Shown piece after piece: positions 26,618 through 35,716 of a stretch of 64,000 bases of DNA. Where the stretch lies: assembly GCA_963818985.1 (NCBI GenBank), contig CAWFUJ010000005.1, positions 1-64,000 on the forward strand, in the 5' to 3' direction. Position 1 is the stretch's first letter. The number at the start of each line of letters is the position of its first letter. This DNA is from JAFEDN01 sp963818985 (lineage in GTDB: Bacteria; Pseudomonadota; Gammaproteobacteria; Coxiellales; Coxiellaceae). The notes under the pieces were generated by a model. The model saw only the letters and a list, made by a program, of their open reading frames with translations. It searched no databases and was not told the origin of the DNA. Position numbers and translations under genes: made by a program.

Positions 26618-27868
26618 ATGACTATCAATTCTTATATTACCCGCAATGTTCAGAATCATGTTGTTGATTTAATGAAACAGTTCCCTGCTATTGCGATTAT
26701 AGGCGCTAGACAAACGGGTAAGACTACTTTAGCGAAAGCTGTTGCGCCTGATTTTGCTTATTTTGATTTAGAAAAACCGCAGGATTACGATCGAATTTCA
26801 CACGATCCTGAATTCTTTTTTTCTCAACGCCCAAGCCATCTGATCTTGGATGAAGCTCAAGAATTACCGATTCTATTTAATTTATTACGAGGGGTTATAG
26901 ATCAAAATAGAGAGCAAACAGGACGATTTATTATAACTGGCTCTAGCAGCACCGATCTTCTTGCGGGGATATCTGAGACACTCGCGGGACGCATAGCAAT
27001 TGTTGAATTGGGGACATTAAAAGTCAATGAATATTATCGTAAACCATTGAGTCCTTTTTACGATGTTTTAGCAAGCCGACTATCTAAATCAAATTTGCCA
27101 ACTAGTGAGGCGCCGCTTACTATTTCGCAAGTTCAAAATTGCTGGTTAAGAGGTGGCTATCCCGAGCCTATTTTAAAACTCCACCCAGCCAATACACATT
27201 ATTTTGAAACCTGGATGTCTAATTATCAAGCCACCTACATCAATCGTGATATTGCTAAATTATTCCCGCAGCTTAATAAAATTACTTATCGTCGGTTCCT
27301 AATGATGTTATGTAAGTTGTCCGGAAATATACTCAATAAAAGCGATTTAGCCAGAGCTTTAGAAGTAAGTGAACCCACTGTTAGTCATTATTTAGAAATT
27401 GTTAATGGAACATATGTATGGCGGAAAGTCCATAGTTTCGAACATAACTCTATTAAAAGTTTAATTAAGATGCCAAAAGGTCATATACGGGATAGTGGTT
27501 TATTGCATCAATTATTGCATATTAACGATTTGGAATCTTTATACAATGACCCTATTGTTGGAAAATCATTCGAATCGTTTGTCATCGAAGAAATTTTAAA
27601 AGGTATTCAAGATAAAGGCATCCCGAATGTTGAATTTTTTTATTATCGAACTTATGGCGGTTCTGAAATAGATTTAATATTGGCGGGAAACTTTGGTTTA
27701 TTACCAATCGAAATAAAATTAGGAAAAACAATTGTTCGCAAAAAATTAACGGCGCTTGAAAACTTTATAAAACATCATCAGCTTGATTTTGGTATGTTGA
27801 TTAATCAAAGCGAATCAGTGGAATGGCTTACACCCTCTATTATTCAAATTCCAGTCGGCTGGCTATAA
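26618..27868 (+). CDS. AAA+ ATPase, AAA_14/DUF4143 family
   Basis: 416 residues. Walker A is GARQTGKTT at about residues 31-39 and Walker B/LDEAQE follows at about residues 86-92; then a winged-helix-like middle and the C-terminal DUF4143 (nuclease-like fold, with FYYRTYGGSEIDLIL and PIEIKLG). Family members are common in bacterial accessory regions and are thought to be DNA-associated ATPases, but no precise role is established. It lies alone between two orphan genes. No paired HTH or toxin gene is adjacent. Confidence 0.88.
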   Translation: MTINSYITRNVQNHVVDLMKQFPAIAIIGARQTGKTTLAKAVAPDFAYFDLEKPQDYDRISHDPEFFFSQRPSHLILDEAQELPILFNLLRGVIDQNREQTGRFIITGSSSTDLLAGISETLAGRIAIVELGTLKVNEYYRKPLSPFYDVLASRLSKSNLPTSEAPLTISQVQNCWLRGGYPEPILKLHPANTHYFETWMSNYQATYINRDIAKLFPQLNKITYRRFLMMLCKLSGNILNKSDLARALEVSEPTVSHYLEIVNGTYVWRKVHSFEHNSIKSLIKMPKGHIRDSGLLHQLLHINDLESLYNDPIVGKSFESFVIEEILKGIQDKGIPNVEFFYYRTYGGSEIDLILAGNFGLLPIEIKLGKTIVRKKLTALENFIKHHQLDFGMLINQSESVEWLTPSIIQIPVGWL

Positions 27869-28072
27869 ATATTCGTTCACTCGAAGGATGTCCGAGTCGA
27901 TAAAAAACGTAAAAACGTTATTAAAACAAATACTAAAGTTTTGAAAACATATCGTTAGCATGACAAATAACTTAACTATGACAGAGATAGATTAATATAA
28001 AAAAAAGGCTTCCTAATCTACCCTTCAAGTCCAATTTTAGATATACTTGTACAAAAACCAGGGAGAAACTCA

Positions 28073-29002
28073 ATGAAGAAAATTTTTAAACTCATTTCAA
28101 TCACAGTTCCCTTTATGGAAGATGACAAACCAATTCCTCCTGAAGAACAAGCTAAACAAATTAGTGCTATAGGAGAAAAATATGTTAAGGAAACGGAGGC
28201 AAAAGGCTTTTGCTTAACTTATTCAGCCAATGTAATACAAACTATCGAGATTTATGAAAAACATTGTAATAACGACGACAAGGTAAAAATATCCGGCAGA
28301 AATCAAGCAGCAATAGTAGCCGCCATAACTTCGCAAGTAAATTTCAGAATTTTGCCTATTTCCACTTGCTTATACCCAGGCGGTCACGGACAAGTTGAAA
28401 CATCTCACATAATTTACTGTTTAGCGAATATTGCTTGCTATCTTGGCGCTCAACTCAGCGACGAATATTGGGTGATATTGGGTTGGAAAAACCAAGTATC
28501 CGGAAATGATTTCGCAATTGGTGGGGGAGTCAGCCAGCAGCTTTCTGTTAAACAAAATAGTTTGATACAAGCCGTATTGCACTATTTCGAGTCCAGCAAT
28601 TTTTTAGAAACGCCCAAGGATCCCCTTGTGAAGGAAGTATTCTCTGAACTCAAAACCGCTTATGAATTAGGAAAAACTGGTGATCCCCTCGCCTATGCCC
28701 GCAGCTGTATGAAGAATTTAGCAAAAGAAGAAGAAACCTCCGAAGATAAGAGCCACTTCGATGAACGGGATGATGATGCGGGTATGGAGGTGGAAACGTT
28801 TAAAGAATTACAAGCGAACAGTGAGATGGATTTAGATTTGTTTGAATCATCATCTTCATCATCTTCGTCCTCTTCATCATCGCCATTACTTGCACAAGGA
28901 ATGCTAGGAAACCTAAGCTCAAAGTCGTCGCAATCTACCACTGAGAACCAATCTACCACTGAGGACCTATGTGATCTTACTGATTTTACATTTAATCCCT
29001 AG
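28073..29002 (+). CDS. Orphan protein with polyserine run
   Basis: 309 residues, no recognised family. A mixed alpha/beta N-terminal ~220 residues with Cys and Gly-rich segments (CLYPGGHGQVETSH) is followed by an acidic, serine-rich tail with a 13-14-residue serine run near residue 265 and TTENQSTTED repeats. A GGGAGA ribosome-binding site precedes the ATG. The tail encodes by TCA/TCT/TCC triplets typical of slippage-prone microsatellites. It may be a further effector-like protein; nothing in the sequence proves it. Confidence 0.5.
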   Translation: MKKIFKLISITVPFMEDDKPIPPEEQAKQISAIGEKYVKETEAKGFCLTYSANVIQTIEIYEKHCNNDDKVKISGRNQAAIVAAITSQVNFRILPISTCLYPGGHGQVETSHIIYCLANIACYLGAQLSDEYWVILGWKNQVSGNDFAIGGGVSQQLSVKQNSLIQAVLHYFESSNFLETPKDPLVKEVFSELKTAYELGKTGDPLAYARSCMKNLAKEEETSEDKSHFDERDDDAGMEVETFKELQANSEMDLDLFESSSSSSSSSSSSPLLAQGMLGNLSSKSSQSTTENQSTTEDLCDLTDFTFNP

Positions 29003-29140
29003 TAATACTAGATAGGGGTGTCAGTCTTCAGGTATGATCCCACGCTTCCTTTTAATAATAATTAGGCCTCAGTTAGAGGCTTAACGTTATGTAGTTACCA
29101 GCTTAATTCTTAACCGATTTATATAATAAATATAAGATAA

Positions 29141-30488
29141 TTCCCTACGCCATGGGGGATCGCAAGCTGAAGTATCCCCACGAAAAGAAGTGACATTGAA
29201 ATGAAAATTTATTAAAAAGGAGGAATTAATTTTGCTATAAGGATATTCAAGATGTCGGTTAACGAACTGTTATTTTTTCATTTGGAAGAATGCTGTCCAG
29301 AGATACACGCTAAAAGACTGCAAGCGGTGATGGATGTAGCGACTGGGATACAACATAGCCGGAGGCTGTCGATTGCGGGTATTGGAAGACATTTAGACAG
29401 TGAAACTCAACTTAAGCACCGAATCAAGAAAGTGGATCGCTTGCTAGGAAATAAACATTTATACGGGGAATTAGCTGGGATATATAGTGGACTTTCGCAG
29501 TATGTTTTTAAATACATCGCCCAGGATAAAGTTTCGCCGGTGGTAATAGATCTTTGTTATTTAAAAGATAATCAGGATATTCAGATGCTGAGTGCAGAAG
29601 TGGCTACGCAAGGACGAACTATTCCCCTGTACCGAGAAGTATTTGAGAAGGGGGAGCTTAAAGATCGGGAAAAAGAATTTATATCGAAATTGTCGAGTTG
29701 TCTACCGGAAGGACGAGAGGTTTTAATCATCATGGATGCTGGTTTTGGAGACAGTTGGTTTGCCGCCATAGAATCCCAACAATGGTATTGGTTGGTGAGA
29801 GCCAGAGGTGGCAAGTATGTTAAATTGTCAGAGGAAGGGCAATGGCAAGAAGTCAGTGAATTGTTTCCTGAGATTGGTATTCGGGCTAAATGTTATGATC
29901 AGGCCTATATTACCCAGAGTGAACCTCGACGCTGCCGAGTAATTACTAAAAGAGGATCGGCGGTTAGTCAAAGAAAAAGGCCAGCTAAATTACCTCGAAA
30001 TTATCATGGAGCCAATGGAAATTATCAGCGTTTAGCGAAAGAGCCTTGGGTATTAGCGACGAATTTACCGAAGGAATATACCACGACCCAAGTTCTCAAT
30101 GCTTATAAAAAGAGAATGCAAATAGAGGAAAGTTTTAGAGATATCAAAAATACTCGTTATGGATTAGGAAGTAGACAGATTGAGACCCGGTGTGTTTATA
30201 GATGGGGAGTTTTCATGTTACTGGCTGCCATTGTACAGATTACTCTATGGATTATCGGAGTGATTGGACACAGCCAGGGATTTCAAAGAGTATTCCAGTC
30301 CAATACAGTGAAGGATAGAAAAGTATTTTCGTACTTTTATTTAGGACAATTAATCGTTGAGTTTCACAAATTGCATGAACTTATTATTGATTATAAAAAT
30401 TTGACCACACAAATTGAAACGGAGTTAGCTAGAGTATGGTAAAATTTGTGGGGATACTTCAGCTTGCGATCCCCCATGGCGTAAGGAA
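29141..30488 (+). mobile_element. IS10-like insertion sequence of the IS4 family, with inverted family A flanks
   Basis: The inner terminal repeats CTGAAGTATCCCCAC (29167-29181) and GTGGGGATACTTCAG (30448-30462) start with CTGA, as in IS10, and bound a 1296-bp element with one transposase gene. Outside both ends lie inverted copies of the first ~26 bases of family A (29141-29166 and 30463-30488). No 9-bp direct target duplication is visible: GATCGCAAG on the left faces its complement CTTGCGATC on the right. Either the family A head is part of a longer terminal repeat, or the flanks reflect recombination between two inserted copies. Confidence 0.85.
29252..30442 (+). CDS. IS4-family (IS10 group) transposase
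   Basis: 396-residue DDE transposase. The first Asp is in PVVIDLCYLKD, the second in IIMDAGFGDSW, and the YREK signature is complete in YKKRMQIEESFRDIK, containing the catalytic Glu. The intact reading frame suggests the copy may still be active. The start is chosen at ATG 29252 close to an AAGGATATTCAAG stretch. Length and motifs match IS10/Tn10-type transposases. Confidence 0.93.
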   Translation: MSVNELLFFHLEECCPEIHAKRLQAVMDVATGIQHSRRLSIAGIGRHLDSETQLKHRIKKVDRLLGNKHLYGELAGIYSGLSQYVFKYIAQDKVSPVVIDLCYLKDNQDIQMLSAEVATQGRTIPLYREVFEKGELKDREKEFISKLSSCLPEGREVLIIMDAGFGDSWFAAIESQQWYWLVRARGGKYVKLSEEGQWQEVSELFPEIGIRAKCYDQAYITQSEPRRCRVITKRGSAVSQRKRPAKLPRNYHGANGNYQRLAKEPWVLATNLPKEYTTTQVLNAYKKRMQIEESFRDIKNTRYGLGSRQIETRCVYRWGVFMLLAAIVQITLWIIGVIGHSQGFQRVFQSNTVKDRKVFSYFYLGQLIVEFHKLHELIIDYKNLTTQIETELARVW

Positions 30489-30510
30489 TTTATTTATTTA
30501 ATTATTTTGC

Positions 30511-31257
30511 TTAGCTTAAATTTAGTGAGGATTGGGGTTCTGATTCTTGAATGATTGGTAAAAGCGGAATGCTACTAAAGAAACAGCTGTAACGATACTT
30601 TATGATAAATGTGTTGACTATACCAGATACTTCTAAAGAAGTCTCTGGATCCTCACGGTCATCAAGTTTTAACAAATTACATTCATGTAGTGGGTAGTTC
30701 ATCAAAAACTCATAAATAATATGTTTTGAAGATTTAATTAGGTATTCGGAACCGCTACTACTCATATCCACAGGTAAAATTTCCGTCCTTGTGAGTACAA
30801 TCTTACTCCAGTTCGCAATGAATGTAGCAGCGAGAAGATTGTGAGGATATTGATCGTCATTTGCCGTCAGCACTTCAAAAAAAATTCTTCGGGCTGTTAT
30901 CAATGCCTTAAATTTGCCAATATTTTCATTAATCTGAGCTAACAGTTTAGCTCTCCTGTCTGACTTTAAGGGCATTATCTCGGCCCATTGTTGAGCAATT
31001 AAATATAAATCCAAGGCTTTTTCATAGAGACTATTTTGCTTTAAAATGATTTTGGATTCTGCTTTTAAGTTAAATTCCGTACTTCCTTTTGCTAAACCCT
31101 CTTTATAAATAGCACTGGCATTTTTGCAAATTTTTATCGCAACGGCTTTAAGATCCCGTTCTTGATCTTCAGTTATTTTTACTTTCTTTATCAAACTTGA
31201 ACATTCTTCCAATTCTTCGCTAGCTGGCATACCTTCAGAGTCTACTAAATGCCTCAA
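30511..31257 (-). CDS. Orphan helical protein; true start probably further upstream
   Basis: 248 residues from TTG 31257, or 239 from ATG 31230; unrecognised. Almost entirely helical, charged, with a Cys/Ser-rich C-terminus. Neither start has a convincing ribosome-binding site. A much better one (AAGGA, 8 bases before ATG 31301) opens a frame that is one base out, separated from this frame by an 11-A run. Twelve As would give one continuous frame with a lysine-rich N-terminus. A homopolymer error or transcriptional slippage therefore seems likely. Confidence 0.45.
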   Translation of the reverse strand: MRHLVDSEGMPASEELEECSSLIKKVKITEDQERDLKAVAIKICKNASAIYKEGLAKGSTEFNLKAESKIILKQNSLYEKALDLYLIAQQWAEIMPLKSDRRAKLLAQINENIGKFKALITARRIFFEVLTANDDQYPHNLLAATFIANWSKIVLTRTEILPVDMSSSGSEYLIKSSKHIIYEFLMNYPLHECNLLKLDDREDPETSLEVSGIVNTFIIKYRYSCFFSSIPLLPIIQESEPQSSLNLS

Positions 31258-31383
31258 CTTACTCGAAAGTTTTTTTCCCTTTTTTTTTTTAATTTTCGCA
31301 TATTTTTTTCCTTTTTAATAATAGTTCACAAATTAAATACCAATGACAATAATTCTATTATATCATCAATTTTTACAACTGGT

Positions 31384-31531
31384 AAAAAATAATTTTCGCA
31401 GAAAATCCCTACGCCATGGGGGATCGCAAGGGGGAGCAGCGCGAAGCGCTCCCCCTTCATTCCGAGCATCGGCTCCGCCGAGCGCAGGATATAAACCAGG
31501 AGTAATTCTCGCTGTACTCAGCGAGAATTAC
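31384..31531 (+). repeat. Family A three-hairpin repeat (copy A1)
   Basis: Leader AATTTTCGCAGAAAATCCC, then ACGCCATGGGGGATCGCAAG, hairpin 1 (GGGGGAGC..GCTCCCCC), hairpin 2 (CGGCTCCGCCG), linker and hairpin 3 at 31502-31531 (arms GTAATTCTCGC / GCGAGAATTAC). Overlaps the stop codon of the convergent efflux gene. Confidence 0.85.
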
Positions 31532-33162
31532 GGTCTATTCCACCATCCTCCACCCAGTGCTTGAAAAAGCGCGGCTGTATCAGCATAGCGCGCTGCCTCG
31601 GCCTGAATGCGCAGGATGAGTGCTTGGTGATATTGAAATTCTGCGTTCCATACTGACAAATAATTAACAGCCCCCAACTTATATTGGGAACGCACCAGTT
31701 TTAAACTTATTTGCGCTGCTGTTTCTGCTTCGGCTTCAGCTTTTAATGTTTTTGCATCTTCTTCTAACGCATACAATACATCCGCCACGTTTTGAAAGGC
31801 TTGTAAAACCGTTTGTCGATATTGTGCCGCCGCTTGATAATAAGCAGCAATAGCTGCGCGTCTTTTTGCTATTAAGGCACCACCTTCAAAAAGTGGTTGC
31901 ATAATATCAGCGCCATAACTCCACACATTACTCATACTTGAAAATAATGCACCAATCGATGAAGCTGTCCAACCGTAACTCCCATTTAAAGTGATTTGAG
32001 GCAACATATTTGCTGTTGCCACACCAATTTGTGCACTGGCAGCGTGTAGCAAAGCTGAGGCGGCGCGCACATCGGGTCTTTGCATGACAAGATACGAAGG
32101 GATAGTCAAAGGTATTTTCGTGGGTAAATGCAATTTCTTTAAATGAAAATTGGGAAGTCGGCTTTGGCTAGGTAAAACTCCGATTAACACAGCCATGGCA
32201 TCACGAGCCTGCATAAGACTTTTTTGGAGTGGCGGCAAAGAAGCGCGAGTTTGAGCCACCAGCGCTTCTTGGGTAAGTACATTGAGACGGGAAATAGCAC
32301 CCAGTTTTAATTGCATTTGCATAATATGTAATATCGATTCTTCTTCTCTAACCAGGTTTTGTGTTGTTTCAATTTGTTCTTGCAACGAAGCCTGGGTAAT
32401 AGCATTGGTGACAATGTTTGAGGTGAGTGTGAGATAAGTCGCTTCCCATTCAAAACGCTCAAAATCTACTTGCGCTCCAAACCCTTCAATTTGGCGGCGA
32501 ATTCCACCAAAGACGTCAAGGGTATAGGAAACATTCACGAGCACGTTATAAAGAGAAAAAGTAAAAGAGGTGGGCCTTGCACTACTGGAGGTACTATTAT
32601 TGCTAGAATTGTTAGAAGTGCTGGAACTGCTTAAACTTCTGGAACCGATTCCAGTACTGGTACTGGTGCTGGTACCGGTTGCCGTGCCAGTTCCTGTCCC
32701 TACACCAGCACCGGCGCCACCAAGACCGGTGCCACTGCTCGCGCCAAGAGCAGACGAATTCGTATGTATTCTTTGTCCAGATACGTCTAAATTAGCCGAT
32801 GGCCAAAGTGCGCCTTTCTCAGCTTGCAAATTTTGTTGAGCTTGTTGCAGCGCTGCTTTTGCTGCCGCTAAGGTTGGGCTATTGGCCAAACCTAAGTTAA
32901 TCAAATTATTTAAATCAGTTGAATGAAATAAAACCCACCATTGTTCCGGAATATTTTTATTGAAAGCAAAATATTGAGCTTTTCCGCCGGGTGTTGGTGA
33001 GCTAACGGTTTTTGCAGGTAACGGCGTTGGGGTAAAGCGATCAGTGGCAGGCAAAGCTGGTTCACGAAAATTAGGACCCACTGCACACCCGACTACTAAC
33101 ACGCAGCACAGCGGAATCGAAATCCATTTCCTTACTAAAATCTCCATGAAGCATTGTACCAA
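31528..33162 (-). CDS. RND-type efflux outer membrane lipoprotein (NodT/OprM family)
   Basis: Trimeric outer-membrane factor that completes tripartite efflux pumps. A lipoprotein signal ends at LVVGC, giving the acylated cysteine followed by AVGPNFREP, a family-typical start of the mature protein. Two OEP repeats are present, including QVDFERFEWEATYLTLTSN and the C-terminal LVRSQYKLGAVNYLSVWNAE. Unusual: a ~55-residue Gly/Thr/Ser-rich repeat insert (GTGTGT, STSTST, SSSS runs) interrupts the first half at residues ~140-195. Start is TTG 33162 or ATG 33147. No pump or adaptor gene lies adjacent. The stop codon lies in copy A1 of repeat family A. Confidence 0.9.
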   Translation of the reverse strand: MVQCFMEILVRKWISIPLCCVLVVGCAVGPNFREPALPATDRFTPTPLPAKTVSSPTPGGKAQYFAFNKNIPEQWWVLFHSTDLNNLINLGLANSPTLAAAKAALQQAQQNLQAEKGALWPSANLDVSGQRIHTNSSALGASSGTGLGGAGAGVGTGTGTATGTSTSTSTGIGSRSLSSSSTSNNSSNNSTSSSARPTSFTFSLYNVLVNVSYTLDVFGGIRRQIEGFGAQVDFERFEWEATYLTLTSNIVTNAITQASLQEQIETTQNLVREEESILHIMQMQLKLGAISRLNVLTQEALVAQTRASLPPLQKSLMQARDAMAVLIGVLPSQSRLPNFHLKKLHLPTKIPLTIPSYLVMQRPDVRAASALLHAASAQIGVATANMLPQITLNGSYGWTASSIGALFSSMSNVWSYGADIMQPLFEGGALIAKRRAAIAAYYQAAAQYRQTVLQAFQNVADVLYALEEDAKTLKAEAEAETAAQISLKLVRSQYKLGAVNYLSVWNAEFQYHQALILRIQAEAARYADTAALFQALGGGWWNRP

Positions 33163-33170
33163 GGTTTTAC

Positions 33171-33190
33171 TTCCTCTCCCACCAGGGCTA
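33171..33190. repeat. Decayed family B half-palindrome (copy B7)
   Basis: CCTCTCCCACCAGGGC keeps the left arm and centre of family B, but the right arm has diverged. Located just upstream of the efflux gene. Confidence 0.4.
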
Positions 33191-33243
33191 ACCTATGCAA
33201 AGAAGTCTTACGTGGTTACCTTAATCCCCGCTAATATTTTCTT

Positions 33244-33917
33244 TTAGTTTTGTGCAAAGTATTTTTCCCAAAAAGCTCGTTGTTTCCAATCTGCAGGAAA
33301 ACCCACGTCTATTGGATTAATTTGAGAGTTATTTATTATTAACTCAGTCACTCGTTGCAGCCAACTTGAATCTGGGCTGAACTGGCTAAAAAGATATGCC
33401 AACATGATAATCGTGTTATATAAGCGCCTGTTTTCTTGTGGATTTAAATTAGCCAGAAGATTATGTGGCGTCTATATTCTTTGGTCAGTTCATCGAAACC
33501 TGCTTGCCAAATACTTTGATCACTGAATATCTTGATGTTTTCGTGAGCAAATGCGCCATATTTAAGGGACAGTACATTGGCCCATCGTGTACGGAGTGAA
33601 ATTTCAACTCGTTCGATGGCATCCAATAATAATAAGCGTAATTCTCGATCAAAAATATAAAGATTCAGTACCTTTTCGAATGTTGTATCAGGATGAAATT
33701 GATGTTCCTCAGTTGAATTCATTTCTACGGTTTCAAATGGTAACCAGTAAGCGCGTAGCCGATAATAATTAATATGAACGAGATGATGTTGCGCTAGGTT
33801 TTTATCAGGAATTTGCATCCCGCGCTTTATTAGCAGTTCAACTTGTTGGTCAATCGTAAGAGCAGGTTTTTGAAAAAGTGGTAGACTCAATTCGCAAGCA
33901 CCTAAAAAGTAACCCAC
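33244..33917 (-). pseudogene. Abi-family (AbiD/AbiF-like) abortive infection gene, internally deleted
   Basis: The N-terminal half reads KPALTIDQQVELLIKRGM, then INYYRLRAYWLPFE and YIFDRELRLLLLDAIERVEISLRTRW, which is the Abi_2 (AbiD/F) pattern. After EYRR the frame ends within a few codons, while another frame downstream gives NLLANLNPQENRRLYNTI..LAYLF and the usual C-terminal GFPADWKQRAFW ending at 33244. The central block of about 80 residues, including the expected CxHHxxLWNR region, is missing. So the gene is a deletion plus frame-change remnant of a phage-exclusion protein. Confidence 0.75.
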
Positions 33918-34131
33918 CTGGTGCGCTTGCAGGCAGAGGCGTGGTGGGTGTTGTTACTAATAATTGTACCAACTTTTGCGATAATTAGCAGTATCTCTAT
34001 CTGAAAATTAGGGCTGACGTTGAGTTAGGCAAAACGATTATAGAAATTTGGGTGCAACGAATCAAGCTATTGATTTGTAATAATAAATATGAATTTTACG
34101 TTTTTCCAAAAACTCCCCAAAAATTATATTT

Positions 34132-35434
34132 TTATGAGAGAGGATGGGATTGGGCCAGCAGATTTTCAATTCGTTCTAAATGCTTTTCTAAAGCGCCCGT
34201 GTTGGCTATTACTGCGGCTTGTGCTTTTTTCCCCATGTCTTGACGTTTGCTGGCATCGGCCAGCAATTCAATCGCTGCCGTCGCCAATGTATCACTATCG
34301 TTTACTATTTTGGCGCCACCGGCGTCTAACAATAATCGGCTGATATCGACGAAGTTGTATAATATCGGGCCGGTTAACACCGGTACTCCTAAAATGGCGG
34401 GCTCAATTAAATTGTGCCCTCCCACTTCAACTAAACTTCCACCGACAAATGCCAACTCTACTGCCGCATAAAATAACATCATTTCCCCCATCGTATCTCC
34501 CAATAAAACCATCGTTTGTTCAGTGATCGGTTCTTGACGACTACGAAGTGCGGTTGTATATCCAGCCTGAATACATAGCTGCTTTACTTTAACAAAACGT
34601 TCTGGATGTCTCGGCACCAAAACTAATAATGCCTTAGGGATGGCACGGCGAATTTGGTCAAAAGCTTTTAATATGATAGTTTTCTTCTCCTTCATGAGTA
34701 CTAGCCGCAATTAATAAAGAACGATCCCCCCACTCCCGACGTAGAGATTCTCCGCGTTGACGTAGATCCGCAGGTAACTGAATATCAAATTTAATATTGC
34801 CAGCCACAACCAGGCGCGATTGATCCAACCCTAAAGATAAAAATCGCTGACCATCGATTTGCGCTTGCGCAGCCACTTTCGCAAAACTATTGATCATCGT
34901 ACGAGTCAATGGCGCAATTTTTTGGTAATTACGGCTAGAGCGCGCCGATAAACGCGCATTTGCCAACAACAAAGGAATACCTTTTTTACTACAAGCAGCT
35001 AATAAATTAGGCCATAACTCGGTCTCTAAAATAATTCCCACATTGGGATGAACTCGGTCAATAAATCGTCGTACACTTCCTGGTAAATCGTAAGGAAAAT
35101 TAACAACGGTCACTTGATTGCCAAAATGCTTGACCACCTGTGCTTGACCAGTTGGAGTCGTGGAAGTCATGACAATATGATAAGAGGGATAACGTGCAAG
35201 TAACGCTTTCACCAATGGGATGGCGGCAATAGTCTCTCCCATAGAAACCGCATGAATCCAAATTGTTTTTTTTGCAGAAATTTGCGGAAATAAACCAAAC
35301 CTTTGTTGCCATCGTTGCCGATATTCTGGATTAAAACGCCAAGCACGCCACAACATTCGTATCATCAGCGCAGGAATGGCTAAATAATACGCCAGGGTGT
35401 ATAAATAACGAAGCACCTTCGTGTAAAATGTCAT
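34132..35434 (-). pseudogene. waaA: Kdo transferase WaaA, split by one-base frameshift
   Basis: Adds Kdo to lipid A, needed before WaaC can act. The first 258-residue frame has the N-terminal membrane helix, IHAVSMGETIAA, TSTTPTGQAQV, LETELWPNLL and ends at AASTHEGEE. The second frame carries on with TIILKAFDQI..LVLVPRHPERF, then GDTMGEMMLFYAA and FVGGSLVEVGGHN to stop 34132. The joint lies at GAAGAAAAC near 34690; one A fewer restores a normal ~425-residue GT30 enzyme. The gene is usually essential for outer-membrane integrity, so a sequencing error is a serious alternative. Overlaps the region of divergent DUF4282/parE. Confidence 0.85.
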
Positions 35435-35466
35435 ATTTCCTCTTTATAATTGCAGGAGTTACTTTT

Positions 35467-35712
35467 ATGAAAGATTTTTTTACCTTTCGCCTCATGATAT
35501 CACCGTGGTTAATCCAAATTTTATTTTGGATTGCCTTAGTAGCCTTTATCTGCATAGCAATTGTCGATATGATACAGCATGTCAACTTTCGTGTCGTGCT
35601 CGAGATCATTATTTTAGGGCCGCTAGTGACACGAATTGTGTGCGAAATTTTAATTTTATTTTTTCGCATGAATGATAATTTGGCTGCAATCAGAGAAAAA
35701 ATTTCACGGTAA
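35467..35712 (+). CDS. DUF4282 family small membrane protein
   Basis: 81 residues from ATG 35467, chosen for the CAGGAG ribosome-binding site 9 bases upstream; an earlier in-frame start at 35428 has none. The MKDFFTFRLMISPWLIQILFW opening is typical of DUF4282. Two hydrophobic segments follow. Family members are small inner-membrane proteins without known function. Starts parE side by side (5 bases apart). Confidence 0.78.
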   Translation: MKDFFTFRLMISPWLIQILFWIALVAFICIAIVDMIQHVNFRVVLEIIILGPLVTRIVCEILILFFRMNDNLAAIREKISR

Positions 35713-35716
35713 CAGT

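Noticed and set aside
27869..28072. 204-base spacer between the ATPase and the polyserine orphan.
   Set aside because: AT-rich; no gene, repeat or clear promoter seen apart from the GGGAGA ribosome-binding site at its end.
29141..30488. REP-associated (RAYT) transposase as the driver of the palindromic repeats.
   Set aside because: The only full transposase here has the YREK signature of IS4/IS10, not the HUH motif of RAYT proteins.
32570..32839. Plus-strand Leu/Val/Pro-rich frame opposite the NodT insert.
   Set aside because: It arises from the reverse complement of the Gly/Thr/Ser repeats in the efflux gene.
33918..34131. Spacer between the Abi remnant and waaA, including an open frame continuing to 34243.
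   Set aside because: A few plausible residues (VELGKTIIEIW) but no start signal or family match; part overlaps the waaA C-terminus. Left as unassigned spacer.
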